A stretch of 64,000 nt of DNA from contig CAWHZU010000015.1 in assembly GCA_963833885.1 (NCBI GenBank), forward strand, positions 1 to 64,000, written 5' to 3'. The notes below the pieces were generated by a model, which saw nothing but the letters and a program-made list of their open reading frames with translations, was not told where the DNA came from and searched no databases. The DNA comes from JASHPR01 sp963833885 (GTDB taxonomy: Bacteria; Actinomycetota; Actinomycetes; Streptosporangiales; Streptosporangiaceae). Below, one piece after another: positions 15,755 to 25,145 of the stretch. Each line of letters opens with the position of its first letter. The stretch's first letter is position 1. The position numbers were made by a program, and so were the translations under genes.

Positions 15755-17361
15755 CTACCTCCCTCGCGGCTGTAGGTTACGGCTCCCGTTGGCTCCAGCA
15801 AGACCCCCGGGTTCATGATCCCGGCCGGGTCAAGGTCGGCCTTGGCGCCGCGGAGCGCGTCGGTGAACAGCGGCGGCATCTCGCGCAGGTACCACGGGCG
15901 GTGATCGCGCCCCACGGCGTGGTGATGGGTGATCGTGCCGCCGAGCGCCTCGATCGCCTCCGACGCCGCGTGCTTGATCGCATCCCACTGCTCGAGTTCC
16001 TGGCCGGGCCGGCCAGGCGCGAAGACCGAGTAATACGGCGCGGGGCCGTCGGGATACACGTACGCGAAGCGGCAGGTGACCACGCCTCCGCCGCACTCCC
16101 GTGCCGCCGCCTGCCGCGCGGCCGTGAGCACACCCTCGTGAAACTCCCAGAAGCGATCCCAGGTGACCGCCGTCTCGAAGGTCTCGCTGACGACCCCGAG
16201 CTGGACCAGGCCATCGCGCAGGTGGGGGCCACGCAGGAACGATGCCCGCCATGCCGCGGCCGGGTCACCCTCCCGGCGCGAGACCGCGCCGCGGTGACTC
16301 GCGCAGATATCCAGCGCCCGGTCCAGCCACGGGCCTAGTTCGTGGTCTGCGGACTCGAAGCCGAGCACCAGGACCGATCGCGACCCGTCGCCGCTGCCCG
16401 ACATCAGCGCTTCGTCGTGGCCCAGCAGGCGGCAGTTGGCCGGATGGAGCCCGGACTGGGCCACCTCCCGGGCCGCCTCCACCGCGTCGGCGAAGTCGGC
16501 GAACAGCACCGAGGTGCCTGCCCGGAACCGCGGCCGGGCCTGCACGCGCATCCACGCCTCGGTGATCACGCCCAGGGTGCCCTCGGACCCGCAGAACAGC
16601 CGCTCCGCCGACGGGCCCGCGCCGGAGGCCGGCAGCCGCCTGGTCTGCAGCACGCCGCGCGGCGTCACCACGCGGAGCGACTCCACGAACTCGTCGATGT
16701 GGGTGTGCAGCGTCGCAAAGTGGCCGCCCGACCGCGTCGCTATCCACCCGCCCAGCGTCGACCACTCGAACGACTGCGGGAAATGCCGCAGGGTCAGGCC
16801 GTGCGGCTTCAGCTGCGCTTCCAGCGCCGGCCCGAGCGTGCCCGCCGCGATTCGTGCGGCACGAGAGGTGGTATCAACCTCCAGCAGACCCTGCAGGTGC
16901 CGGAGGTCCACGCTGACCGTGCCGCGATAGCCGTCACCGACGTCGGGTTCGACCCCGCCGACCACGCTGGAACCGCCGCCGAACGGGATCGCCGCGGCAC
17001 CGGCCTCGCTGCACCAATCCAGCACCGAGACGAGCTCGTCCTCGTCCCGGGGGAATGCCACCAGGTCCGGTGCGTGCGCGTAGTCACGGCGGAACGCCCG
17101 CACCAGATCGCGGAACGACCGGCCGTAGGTGTGGGCGGCCCGCTCATACGGCTCCGTGCTGAATGCCGGCTCGAGCGAGGCCGGCGGCGCCAGCCGTGGC
17201 GGGCGCAGGTCCAGCTCTTCCACCCGGGGCGGATCCTGCGCGCGTATGCCGTCGGTGCCGAGGCGTTCGGCGATGACTGCCCCCAATTGCTGCAGTTCGT
17301 CCGCTGTCAGCCCTTCGCCCTCCAGTCCCCAGCCCCAGAACTTGCGCCGTACGGCATTCAC
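15751..17361 (-). CDS. FAD-binding oxidase, alkyl-DHAP-synthase-like
   Basis: 536 residues from GTG at 17361, which has GGAGGG upstream. Hallmarks: KFWGWG near the N-terminus; a PCMH-type FAD domain with AIPFGGGSSVVGGVEP, FPQSFEWSTLGGWIATRSGG and FCGSEGTLGVITEA; and a C-terminal cap with GGTITHHHAVGRDHRPW, whose His run and Tyr/Arg surroundings are typical of alkylglycerone-phosphate synthase. True AGPS makes ether lipids; bacterial relatives act on other 2-hydroxy acids or ketones, so the reaction is not certain. It overlaps the acyl-CoA ligase, suggesting linked steps in lipid or fatty-acid metabolism. Confidence 0.82.
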   Translation of the reverse strand: MNAVRRKFWGWGLEGEGLTADELQQLGAVIAERLGTDGIRAQDPPRVEELDLRPPRLAPPASLEPAFSTEPYERAAHTYGRSFRDLVRAFRRDYAHAPDLVAFPRDEDELVSVLDWCSEAGAAAIPFGGGSSVVGGVEPDVGDGYRGTVSVDLRHLQGLLEVDTTSRAARIAAGTLGPALEAQLKPHGLTLRHFPQSFEWSTLGGWIATRSGGHFATLHTHIDEFVESLRVVTPRGVLQTRRLPASGAGPSAERLFCGSEGTLGVITEAWMRVQARPRFRAGTSVLFADFADAVEAAREVAQSGLHPANCRLLGHDEALMSGSGDGSRSVLVLGFESADHELGPWLDRALDICASHRGAVSRREGDPAAAWRASFLRGPHLRDGLVQLGVVSETFETAVTWDRFWEFHEGVLTAARQAAARECGGGVVTCRFAYVYPDGPAPYYSVFAPGRPGQELEQWDAIKHAASEAIEALGGTITHHHAVGRDHRPWYLREMPPLFTDALRGAKADLDPAGIMNPGVLLEPTGAVTYSREGGR

Positions 17362-17602
17362 TGATGCGCCCTCCTCACAGGCCTCGCCACCCGCGGGCCC
17401 GACCATGCCAGCAGCATCTCTCCCCAGGTCGGTGGCGCGCTAGTCACCGTCCCGAAGATCCAGAACGCCGTCCGCGGTGGTAGTGGCCTGTCAGCTTCGG
17501 TAGTGCCACCCGTGCTGCATTCCCCGTGCTCGGGTAGCACACTGGCCGAATGGCGATCACAGTTTGTGCGCGCCAAAGGGGGGTGGCAGGTTGGCCACGG
17601 CG

Positions 17603-20089
17603 ATGTACTGGTGGCGGGCGACCGTGCGGCGCAGTTGGCGGCAGTCGCTGGTGCTGGCCCTGCTCGGCGGCCTGCTCGGTGCCGTTGCGCTGGGTGCCGT
17701 GGCGGGCGCTCGGCGTACGGACACCGCGTACGGGCGTTACCTGGCGGCGAGCCGGATCAGCGACGCGCTCGTCAATGTGAATGGCATCCTGCCGGGCACG
17801 CCGGTGCTCCGGCCCATCTCGCTGATCTCCTCGCTGCCGGGTGTCGTCTCCCACGTCGCGTACATCGGCGTCTACGCCTACCCCGTGGTCCACGGCCACG
17901 TCGACCAGTCCTTCCTCACCGACGGAGTCGACGCCAGCCTGGACGGCGAGTGGTTCACCCAGGACCGGGCGACGGTCCTGGCCGGCCTGCCCCGGCTCGG
18001 CTCGGCCAGCGAGATCGTGCTCACCCCGCTCGTCGCCCGGATGTTCGGTACGGGAGTTGGTGGCCATGTCACGTACGCCTACCACCGGGTGGACGCGGAA
18101 GGGATGCCGGTAGGCAGGCAGTTCACCCATACCTACCGGGTGGCCGCCATCGTGGAGGTCCCACCTGCCCTGGTCGATGAGTCCGACCAGCAGGAGGGCG
18201 CGATCCTGCCGCCCGGGGCCACCCGCCAGGTGCTGTCCGGCTACACGTACGCCTGGGTCGGGCTGCGCCTGGCTCACGGCACGGCTGGCATCCCCGGGCT
18301 CCAGCAGGCTCTCGCCAAGCTGGCCGCCTCGATGCAACGGCAGATCCGCCGGACGACTCACCAGAACGTCACTGACCTGAGCTTCCCAGTCGAGCGTACT
18401 GATCTCATTCACGGTCAGGTGCAGCAGGCCATCCGGCCCGATGCCGCCGCGCTGACGATTTTCGCGGTGGCCGCCGCGCTGGCCCTGCTGATACTGGTGG
18501 GTCAGGGCCTAGCCCAGATGCTGAGCCGGGCCGCGCCCGACGTGGCGGTGGTCCGCGCCGTCGGCGGCACCCGCGCCCAGGCCGCGCTGGTGGCAGGCCT
18601 GCCGGGTGTCATCGGCATCCTGGGCGGCGTCATGCTGGCTCTGGCGGGGGCCGTGGCCGTATCGCCGCTGGCACCCGTCGGTCCCGTGCGGCATCTCGAT
18701 CCCAGCCGGGGGTTCCAGGCCGACTGGCTGGTGCTCGGTCCTGGAGCGGTCCTGCTCGCCACCGCACTGCTGGGGCTGCTCGCGCTCTTGGCGGTCCGCT
18801 CGGTGCGGCTGGCCAGCCGCGCGGCGGCTGGCCGGCCGTCCCTGACCGCCAGGAAGATCGCAGCCTCGGGCCTCCCCGCCTCGGCGGCCGAGGGCATCCG
18901 CCAGGCGCTGCAGCCGGGATCCGGCCGGCATTCGGTCCCGGTGCGGTCCACATTGCTGGGATCTGTTGCCGCGGTGACCGCGGTGGTCGCCGCGGTCGTG
19001 TTCAACGCCAGTCTCAGCGGCCTGATCAGCCATCCGGCCAGGTACGGGTGGAACTGGGACGTGGTGATCCAGGCCGAGGCCGGCTACGGCAGCTTCGCTC
19101 CGGGCGTGATCGCCCAGTTGCTTCGCGGCCAGCCGGCCGTGGCCGACTGGTCGGAGATGGCGTTTACCCAGCTGCAGGTCGACGGGCAGAGTGTCCCGGT
19201 GCTCGGCATCCAGCGTCATCGCGGGTCTGTGCAGCCGCCAACCACCGGCGGCCGGGCGCTGTCCGGCCCGGACCAGATCGAGCTGGGCAGCGTGACCCTG
19301 GCCGAGCTCGGCAAGCACGTCGGCGACTCGGTGCGGATCGGCAGCGGGCGGTTCGCGCACACGGTCAGGATCGTGGGCACCGTAACCCTGCCCTCGTTCG
19401 GCCAGGGCGGCGCCGAGCACGTGTCCCTGGGCCGGGGCGCGATGGTGCCCGAGGACACGCTACTGGCCACCGAGGGCCTCACCGGGCAGCATCCGGCCGA
19501 TGAGGCGCAGTCCCATCCCTCGTACCCTTCGGCTGTGGCGATCCGCCTGGCTCCCGGCACCACGGCCAGCCAGCGCGCGCGGCTCATCAGCCGAATCGTG
19601 TCGGCCAACCCCGACAGAACCCCGGGCGGCACGTACGAGCTGCGCCGCGATCAGGCGCTCGCCGCGCAGGTGGTCAACGCCGAGCAGCTGGGCGGCCAGC
19701 CACTGGCGCTGGCCATCGGCCTGGCCGGCGGCGCGGTGCTGTCGCTGGCCCTGACCGTGCTGGGTTCCGTACGGCGGCGGCGCACCGAACTCGCCCTGCT
19801 GAAGGCGCTCGGCATGACCCGGCGCCAGATCAGGTCGGTCATCGCCTGGCAGACCACCTTCACGCTGGCCGTCGCTGTGGCGGTGGGCGTCCCGCTGGGA
19901 CTGCTGGCGGGCCGGTGGGCATGGCGCAGCTTCGCCGGAACGCTAGGTGTCGTGCCGGTGACGGTGGTCCCGGCGCTGGCGATTGTGCTCGGCTGTGCCG
20001 TCGTGGTGGCGGCGGGCAACCTGCTGACATCTGTGCCAGCCGCTGTGGCTGCCCGGACCCGGCCCGCGACCTGGCTGCGGGGCCAGTGA
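17603..20089 (+). CDS. FtsX-type ABC transporter permease
   Basis: About 828 residues from ATG at 17603 (MYWWRATVRRSWRQSLVLAL); TTG at 17591 or an earlier start is possible. There is an N-terminal membrane helix, then a MacB-like periplasmic domain. Helices lie around TIFAVAAALALLILVGQGLA, GVIGILGGVMLALAG and GPGAVLLATALLGLLALLAV. A second FtsX core is at the C-terminus (LALTVLGSVRRRRTELALLKALGMTRRQI, then two helices). Such permeases work with a LolD/MacB-type ATPase to move lipoproteins, peptides or drugs, or to signal. No ATPase gene is nearby. Confidence 0.85.
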   Translation: MYWWRATVRRSWRQSLVLALLGGLLGAVALGAVAGARRTDTAYGRYLAASRISDALVNVNGILPGTPVLRPISLISSLPGVVSHVAYIGVYAYPVVHGHVDQSFLTDGVDASLDGEWFTQDRATVLAGLPRLGSASEIVLTPLVARMFGTGVGGHVTYAYHRVDAEGMPVGRQFTHTYRVAAIVEVPPALVDESDQQEGAILPPGATRQVLSGYTYAWVGLRLAHGTAGIPGLQQALAKLAASMQRQIRRTTHQNVTDLSFPVERTDLIHGQVQQAIRPDAAALTIFAVAAALALLILVGQGLAQMLSRAAPDVAVVRAVGGTRAQAALVAGLPGVIGILGGVMLALAGAVAVSPLAPVGPVRHLDPSRGFQADWLVLGPGAVLLATALLGLLALLAVRSVRLASRAAAGRPSLTARKIAASGLPASAAEGIRQALQPGSGRHSVPVRSTLLGSVAAVTAVVAAVVFNASLSGLISHPARYGWNWDVVIQAEAGYGSFAPGVIAQLLRGQPAVADWSEMAFTQLQVDGQSVPVLGIQRHRGSVQPPTTGGRALSGPDQIELGSVTLAELGKHVGDSVRIGSGRFAHTVRIVGTVTLPSFGQGGAEHVSLGRGAMVPEDTLLATEGLTGQHPADEAQSHPSYPSAVAIRLAPGTTASQRARLISRIVSANPDRTPGGTYELRRDQALAAQVVNAEQLGGQPLALAIGLAGGAVLSLALTVLGSVRRRRTELALLKALGMTRRQIRSVIAWQTTFTLAVAVAVGVPLGLLAGRWAWRSFAGTLGVVPVTVVPALAIVLGCAVVVAAGNLLTSVPAAVAARTRPATWLRGQ

Positions 20090-20144
20090 GGGAGCCACAA
20101 ATTCGTCTGACCTGGGTGAATGCGGAGTCCGGTAGCCTGGGCCG

Positions 20145-21341
20145 GTGAAGGCGCTGCTGCTCGAGAACATCCACCCGGACGCCGTCCGGCCGCTCGAGGA
20201 TGCCGGGCTGGAGGTCGTCCAGCAGCGATCCGCCCTCGGCGAAAGTGACCTGGCCGCCGCCTTGCCCGGCGTCGCGCTGCTGGGCATACGGTCCAAGACC
20301 CGGGTCACCGAGGCCGTGCTGGCCGGAGCCGCTGATCTGCTCGCGGTCGGGGCGTTCTGCATCGGCACCGACCAGATCGACCTGGCGGGCGCCTCGGCGC
20401 GCGGCGTCGCCGTGTTCAACGCCCCGTACTCGAATACGCGCAGCGTGGTCGAGCTGACCCTGGCCGAGATCATCGCGCTGACCCGGCGGCTCACCGAGAA
20501 GGACCAGGCCATGCACGCGGGCCGGTGGGACAAGTCGGCCACCGGGGCTCACGAGGTGCGCGGCCGCACGCTCGGGATCGTCGGGTACGGCAACATCGGC
20601 GCCCAGCTCTCGGTCGTCAGCGAGGCGCTGGGAATGCGGGTCGTCTTCTACGACACCGCCGACAAGCTTGCCCTCGGGAACGCGCGGCGCTGCGTGAGCA
20701 TGGACGAGCTGCTCGACGTGTCCGACGTCGTGAGCCTGCACGTGGACGGGCGTCCCTCGAACAGCTCGCTGTTCGGCGAGAAAGAGTTCAGCCAGATGCG
20801 GCCGGGCGCCTTGTTCCTGAACCTGTGCCGGGGCTTCGTGATCGACCACGAGGCGCTGCGCCGCCATCTGGTCTCCGGGCACCTCGCCGGGGCAGCGGTC
20901 GATGTCTTCCCGGAGGAGCCCCGGTCGGCAGGCGAGGAGTTCGTGTCTGTGCTGCGCGGGCTGCCGAACGTGATCCTCACCCCGCACATCGGCGGCTCGA
21001 CCGAGGAAGCGCAGGCCGACATCGGCGCCTTCGTCGGCGCCAAGCTGGCCGACTTCGTTGCCGACGGCGCCACGTCGCTGTCGGTGAATATGCCGCGGCT
21101 GGCGCTCCCGCCGGCCACCGGCTCGCACCGCGTAGCGCACATTCACAGCAACGTCCCGGGTGTCATGGCGGAGGTGAACTCGGTGCTCGCGGCGCACGGC
21201 GTCAACGTCGAGGCCCAGTTGCTGGGCACGCGCGGTGACCTCGGCTACGCGCTGACCGACATCGGAGTCGACTATCCAGACGGCGCCGTCGAGCAGCTGC
21301 GCGCGATGAGCCCGACCGTCCGGCTGCGGGTTCTGTCCTGA
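20145..21341 (+). CDS. serA: D-3-phosphoglycerate dehydrogenase with ACT domain
   Basis: 398 residues starting at GTG 20145. NAD(P)-binding Rossmann fold TLGIVGYGNIGAQLSVV; catalytic set from the D-2-hydroxyacid dehydrogenase family: Arg in LNLCRGFVIDHEAL, Glu in VDVFPEEPRSA and His in ILTPHIGGSTEEAQ. The C-terminal ACT domain (about 325-398, HIHSNVPGVMAEVNSVLA) is the serine-sensing unit. It oxidises 3-phosphoglycerate in the first step of serine synthesis. Its length equals that of the short E. coli-type enzyme; most actinobacteria also have a longer SerA with an intervening domain. It stands alone on the plus strand. Confidence 0.88.
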   Translation: MKALLLENIHPDAVRPLEDAGLEVVQQRSALGESDLAAALPGVALLGIRSKTRVTEAVLAGAADLLAVGAFCIGTDQIDLAGASARGVAVFNAPYSNTRSVVELTLAEIIALTRRLTEKDQAMHAGRWDKSATGAHEVRGRTLGIVGYGNIGAQLSVVSEALGMRVVFYDTADKLALGNARRCVSMDELLDVSDVVSLHVDGRPSNSSLFGEKEFSQMRPGALFLNLCRGFVIDHEALRRHLVSGHLAGAAVDVFPEEPRSAGEEFVSVLRGLPNVILTPHIGGSTEEAQADIGAFVGAKLADFVADGATSLSVNMPRLALPPATGSHRVAHIHSNVPGVMAEVNSVLAAHGVNVEAQLLGTRGDLGYALTDIGVDYPDGAVEQLRAMSPTVRLRVLS

Positions 21342-21384
21342 CTACTGGAAAACCCCGGGCACCGTGGGAGCGGGATGCGCTGCC

Positions 21385-22521
21385 CTATGTGCTTTCAGTT
21401 GTCGAGACCAGCGCTCCTGAGCTCAGCGTGCGATGAACCGGGCAGCGTTCGGCAATGGCCAGGAGCCGGGCACGCTGCTCGTCGCTCAGATCGCCGTCGA
21501 ACGTGAGCTCGCGTTGAATGTGGTCCAGCAGGCTGGTGGGTTTTTCGCATCCCGCGCAGTCTGTGGCGTGTACGCGTTCGTGACGCAGCCGCACCGTGGT
21601 GTGCCGCAGTCCCCAGCCTTTGCGCTCGGCGTACATTCGGACGGTCATGGCGGTACAGGCGCCGAGCGCGGCCAGCAGCAGATCGTAGGGACCGGGGCCG
21701 CTGTCGGCGCCACCGAAGGCGGCCGGCTCGTCGGCGGTCAGGTGATGACCGCCTGCCGTGATGCGCTGGCCGTACGGTCGCGCGTCAGACTCGGTCACGA
21801 CCACCTCATGGCGGGCAGTGCGCGCTGACGCCTGCCCGCCATCCGGGCACGCGGAACTCGGCAGGTAGCGAGCCGCCCACGCCGCCATGACGCTGGCCGC
21901 ATACCCGGCATCGGCGGGACGGCTCAGCCGGTGATCTGCGCCGTCCAAGCTGACAAAGGCTCTGGGGCCTGACGCTGCCTCGAAGATGGCGCGGGCCTGG
22001 CCAATTCTCACCACCTCATCCTCTGGTGAGTGCAGGACGAGCAACCCTCGGCGCAAGACCTCATGACCGTGCGTTTTTGCAGAAGCCTGAGCTGGGGGAG
22101 CTTGCGACGAGGTCGCGGCCGGTGTGGCTATGGCCACCACGGCGCGTGCCTCAGGAATCTGTGACGCCAGAGCCAGAGCCGTCGCCCCGGCCGATGAGTG
22201 CCCGATCACGATGCTGGGCGCGGCCACGCTGATGCGGAGCTGATCGGCGACGATAGCCAGGTCCTCGATGACCGAGCTGAGGTCGCCGCCGTCCGGCTTC
22301 TCACCATCCAGCCCGTTGCCCGCAACGTGCAGGCTGAGCACGGCCACGCTTTGCTCGTTGAAGCTGCGTGCGATGCACGACACGGCCGGACCTGCGTTGC
22401 CTCCGCTAAATTGGTGAGCCATCAGCGCAACCGCTCGTGGGTCTCCGTCTGGCATATCAAGCCGCGCCGCCAGCTGATCTCCGCGTGAGCCGGCGATTGT
22501 GAGCGTCCGAGTCTCGGCCAC
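21385..22521 (-). CDS. alpha/beta hydrolase fused to OsmC-family peroxiredoxin-like domain
   Basis: 378 residues in two modules. Residues 1-225: a serine hydrolase with the nucleophile in GHSSAG, the Asp in LLVLHSPEDEVV and the His in LDGADHRLSRP. Residues 238-378: an OsmC/YhfA domain with GPYDLLLAALGACTAMTVRMYA (active Cys) and a second Cys near AERCPVHRTLS. OsmC proteins reduce organic hydroperoxides. The hydrolase-OsmC fusion is a known bacterial architecture, but the joint reaction is not established. It diverges from the MFS gene. Confidence 0.88.
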   Translation of the reverse strand: MAETRTLTIAGSRGDQLAARLDMPDGDPRAVALMAHQFSGGNAGPAVSCIARSFNEQSVAVLSLHVAGNGLDGEKPDGGDLSSVIEDLAIVADQLRISVAAPSIVIGHSSAGATALALASQIPEARAVVAIATPAATSSQAPPAQASAKTHGHEVLRRGLLVLHSPEDEVVRIGQARAIFEAASGPRAFVSLDGADHRLSRPADAGYAASVMAAWAARYLPSSACPDGGQASARTARHEVVVTESDARPYGQRITAGGHHLTADEPAAFGGADSGPGPYDLLLAALGACTAMTVRMYAERKGWGLRHTTVRLRHERVHATDCAGCEKPTSLLDHIQRELTFDGDLSDEQRARLLAIAERCPVHRTLSSGALVSTTEST

Positions 22522-22701
22522 GATGACACCTCTCCTGCCTGTAAATGCAACCGTACGACGCCCCGTCGCGCCCCGGCCGCGTCCTGCTACCGACCGTCCG
22601 CCTGCGCGTTCTCCTAACGCAAGACACCTGGCGATGCCGCTCTGCCGCGCATAGCCGTCTCGCTGTTCACTACCGACCGAGCTCGCCTTGCGATACCCGC
22701 G

Positions 22702-24165
22702 GTGCTGCAGGGCTTGTTCCAGAAGGATCTCGTCCCCTCGTCCTCCCAGCTGACCTGGATCTCCGACGCCTTCCTGGTGCCGGTGACCTTGCTGGAGCTG
22801 ACGTTTGGCGTGCTCGGTGACCTGTTCGGGCGCAAACGGCTGATGATCATTGGCGCTGTCATGCTCGCGGTCGGCGAGGGGGTGGCGCTGCTAACGCCGG
22901 GTATCAGCAGCTCGACGGGGACACGGGTCACGATCCTGTGGATCGGCATGGCCATCGCGGGGGCCGGCGCGGCCGCGATCATGCCGACCAGCCTGGCCAT
23001 GGTTGCGGCCGGCACACATACCCCCCACACTCGCGCCCGCGCGGTGGCCATCTGGGCGGCGGCTCTGTCCGCTGGCAACATGCTGTCGCCGGTCCTCGGC
23101 GGCTGGCTCGCCGGGTTCAGGTGGGGGAGCGACCCCAACGCGAGCTGGCGCTGGGCGCCGGTGGCCATCGGCATACTCGCGCTGGTCAGCGTCGTCGCCT
23201 CAGCCATCTTCGCGCAGAACTCCTCCTCTCCCGAGGGCCGCTCGCTCGACTGGGGTGGCCAGGTCACGGTCGCCGTGGCCCTGTTCGCGCTGATGTTCGC
23301 CGTGATCCAGGGGCCGACGGCGGGCTGGGGCAGCACCGAGGTGATCGTCGGCTTCATCGTGGCCGTGATCTTCCTGGTCTTGTTCATCATGGCCGAGAGG
23401 CGGGCGGCGGCCCCGCTCCTGGACCTGGACCTGTTCAAGAACCGGGCCTTCAGCGTCGCCTCGATCGCATCGGCCATCGGCATGTTCTGCTTCCTGGGGA
23501 CCGCCTATTCGACGAGCATCAGGCTGACGGCCATCCTGCTCTTCACGCCGCTGCACGCCGCGATCGCGTTCGTGCTGTTCAACGGCATCGCCCTGCCGTT
23601 GATCCCGGTCACCGAACGGCTGCTGCGCAATTACAACCCGCGGTGGACGATGGGCACCGGGCTGGCGCTCATGGCGGCCGGCGACTTGTGGACCTCCGGA
23701 GTGCCGGTCACGTCCCAGGTCGGCCTCGGTCCGGTCATCGCCCCGTACGTGCTGATCGGGATCGGGTTCGCGCTCTCGGTCTCCGCGCTGACCGCGGTGC
23801 TCGTCGACACGGTGCCGAACCATCAGGAGGGGATGGCCAGCGCGGCGGCGAACATGCTGCGCGACTTCGGCTTCACCCTCGGGCCCGCAGTGGTCGGCGC
23901 GATCACGCTGAGCAACGCGGCGGCGGCGATTCACGCCAAGGTAGCCAGCAGTCCCACCCTGGCTCACGCCCTGGCCAGCTTCAACGCGTCGGCGGCGCAC
24001 AACCCCGCGCTCGCGCCGCTGGTCGGAGCCGTGAACTCCGGACCACTGGGTGCCAACTCGGTACCGGACCCGCCGAACCCGCTCAAGACCGTAGTGGCCC
24101 TAGCAGCCGAGGGAGCTCATTCGCAGGCAGGTGGCCGCAAGCTGCTGTGCCGTGAGGCCGTGTAG
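22702..24165 (+). CDS. DHA2-type MFS transporter lacking a recognisable first helix
   Basis: 487 residues from GTG 22702. The protein begins at what is normally the end of helix 1 (QLTWISDAFLVPVTLLEL), then motif A GVLGDLFGRKRLMIIGA and about a dozen further helices; IWAAALSAGNMLSPVLGGWL is motif C-like. The upstream in-frame sequence back to a TAA at 22615-22617 (IAVSLFTTDRARLAIPAVLQ) offers no ATG, GTG or TTG and is not a good membrane helix. Either the gene is 5'-truncated or the start is unusual. Export of a hydrophobic compound or drug is the usual family role. Confidence 0.75.
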   Translation: MLQGLFQKDLVPSSSQLTWISDAFLVPVTLLELTFGVLGDLFGRKRLMIIGAVMLAVGEGVALLTPGISSSTGTRVTILWIGMAIAGAGAAAIMPTSLAMVAAGTHTPHTRARAVAIWAAALSAGNMLSPVLGGWLAGFRWGSDPNASWRWAPVAIGILALVSVVASAIFAQNSSSPEGRSLDWGGQVTVAVALFALMFAVIQGPTAGWGSTEVIVGFIVAVIFLVLFIMAERRAAAPLLDLDLFKNRAFSVASIASAIGMFCFLGTAYSTSIRLTAILLFTPLHAAIAFVLFNGIALPLIPVTERLLRNYNPRWTMGTGLALMAAGDLWTSGVPVTSQVGLGPVIAPYVLIGIGFALSVSALTAVLVDTVPNHQEGMASAAANMLRDFGFTLGPAVVGAITLSNAAAAIHAKVASSPTLAHALASFNASAAHNPALAPLVGAVNSGPLGANSVPDPPNPLKTVVALAAEGAHSQAGGRKLLCREAV

Positions 24166-24181
24166 GTGCTGGTCGAGATGC

Positions 24182-24943
24182 TCAGGTGATCGACACGCCA
24201 CCGTCGACGATGATGGTCTGGCCAGTGACGTAGCCCCCGGCGGGGCTCACCAGCCAGACGAGTGTGGCAGCGCACTCCTCGGGGCGGCCCAGCCGTGGGA
24301 TGAGCATGCGTGGGCGGATGCTGTCGATATACTCTTCGGAGTATTGGTCCGTCATTTCCGTGGGGAAGTATCCAGGCGCTATGGCGTTGACCCGGATTCC
24401 CTTCCTGCTAGTCCACTGGGCTGCGAGATCGCGTGTCAAGCCGACCAGACCTGCCTTGCTTGCGCTATAGGCTGCCTGCGGCAGGCCTAGCGTTGTAAAG
24501 GCAAGGATGCTGGATATGCTCACGATGCTGCTGCCGGGTCGCATGAGCCGCCCGCATGCCTGCGCCATCCAGTAGCTGCCGTTCAGATTTACCTCGATGA
24601 CGGACCGGAATTGCTCCTTTGTCTCTCGGCTGGCCGGATAAGCGGTTCCCAACCCGGCGTTGTTGACGAGGATGTCGATCCGGCCGAACTCCGTCATTGC
24701 GGCGGCAGCCAGCGCATCGCAGGAAGCCGGGTCTGACACGTCAGTGGTAACGGTGAGCGCCTGCCTGCCTTCGGCGTGGATCGCCGCGGCGGCCGATGTC
24801 AGGCGGTCCGTGCGACGTGCCCCAAGGACGACAGAGGCGCCGGCCTGGGACAAGGCATTGGCAAAGGCGACGCCGAGTCCGGATGAAGCTCCTGTCACGA
24901 TCGCGACCCGGTCGGTCAAGAGAAACTGATCAAGGATCGACAT
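24182..24943 (-). CDS. short-chain dehydrogenase/reductase
   Basis: 253 residues from ATG at 24943 (MSILDQFLL). Classical SDR: NAD(P) motif VTGASSGLG, structural NNAGLG, catalytic Ser in IVSISSI, YSASK with catalytic Tyr and Lys, C-terminal GYVTGQTIIVDGG. ARRTDR after the second strand suggests NADP preference. It oxidises or reduces a hydroxyl/keto group, consistent with a beta-oxidation-like or ketone pathway. It is the last gene of the minus-strand operon that starts at 32842, 202 bases after the cupin gene. That gap holds only a short frame (ending DWSEHVRLALEGNCLGADF at 25018) without a usable start. Confidence 0.87.
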   Translation of the reverse strand: MSILDQFLLTDRVAIVTGASSGLGVAFANALSQAGASVVLGARRTDRLTSAAAAIHAEGRQALTVTTDVSDPASCDALAAAAMTEFGRIDILVNNAGLGTAYPASRETKEQFRSVIEVNLNGSYWMAQACGRLMRPGSSIVSISSILAFTTLGLPQAAYSASKAGLVGLTRDLAAQWTSRKGIRVNAIAPGYFPTEMTDQYSEEYIDSIRPRMLIPRLGRPEECAATLVWLVSPAGGYVTGQTIIVDGGVSIT

Positions 24944-25145
24944 GCTCGCTCCTAGAGGTTGAACTGCTCGATAACAAGCGTGCGCCTGTGACCAGTCGCG
25001 ACGACGGCACGGGTCTCTCAGAAGTCGGCGCCCAGGCAATTGCCTTCGAGCGCCAACCGGACATGCTCCGACCAGTCACGCCTGTTGCCGGACGCGGCGC
25101 CGCCGACATCGATCGCGACCTTGATCGCTTCCCCACCTCCGCGGT

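Noticed and set aside
25018..25140. Short minus-strand frame ending DWSEHVRLALEGNCLGADF between the cupin and SDR genes
   Set aside because: It looks protein-like but has no usable start codon or ribosome site and no recognised family, so I do not call it a gene.
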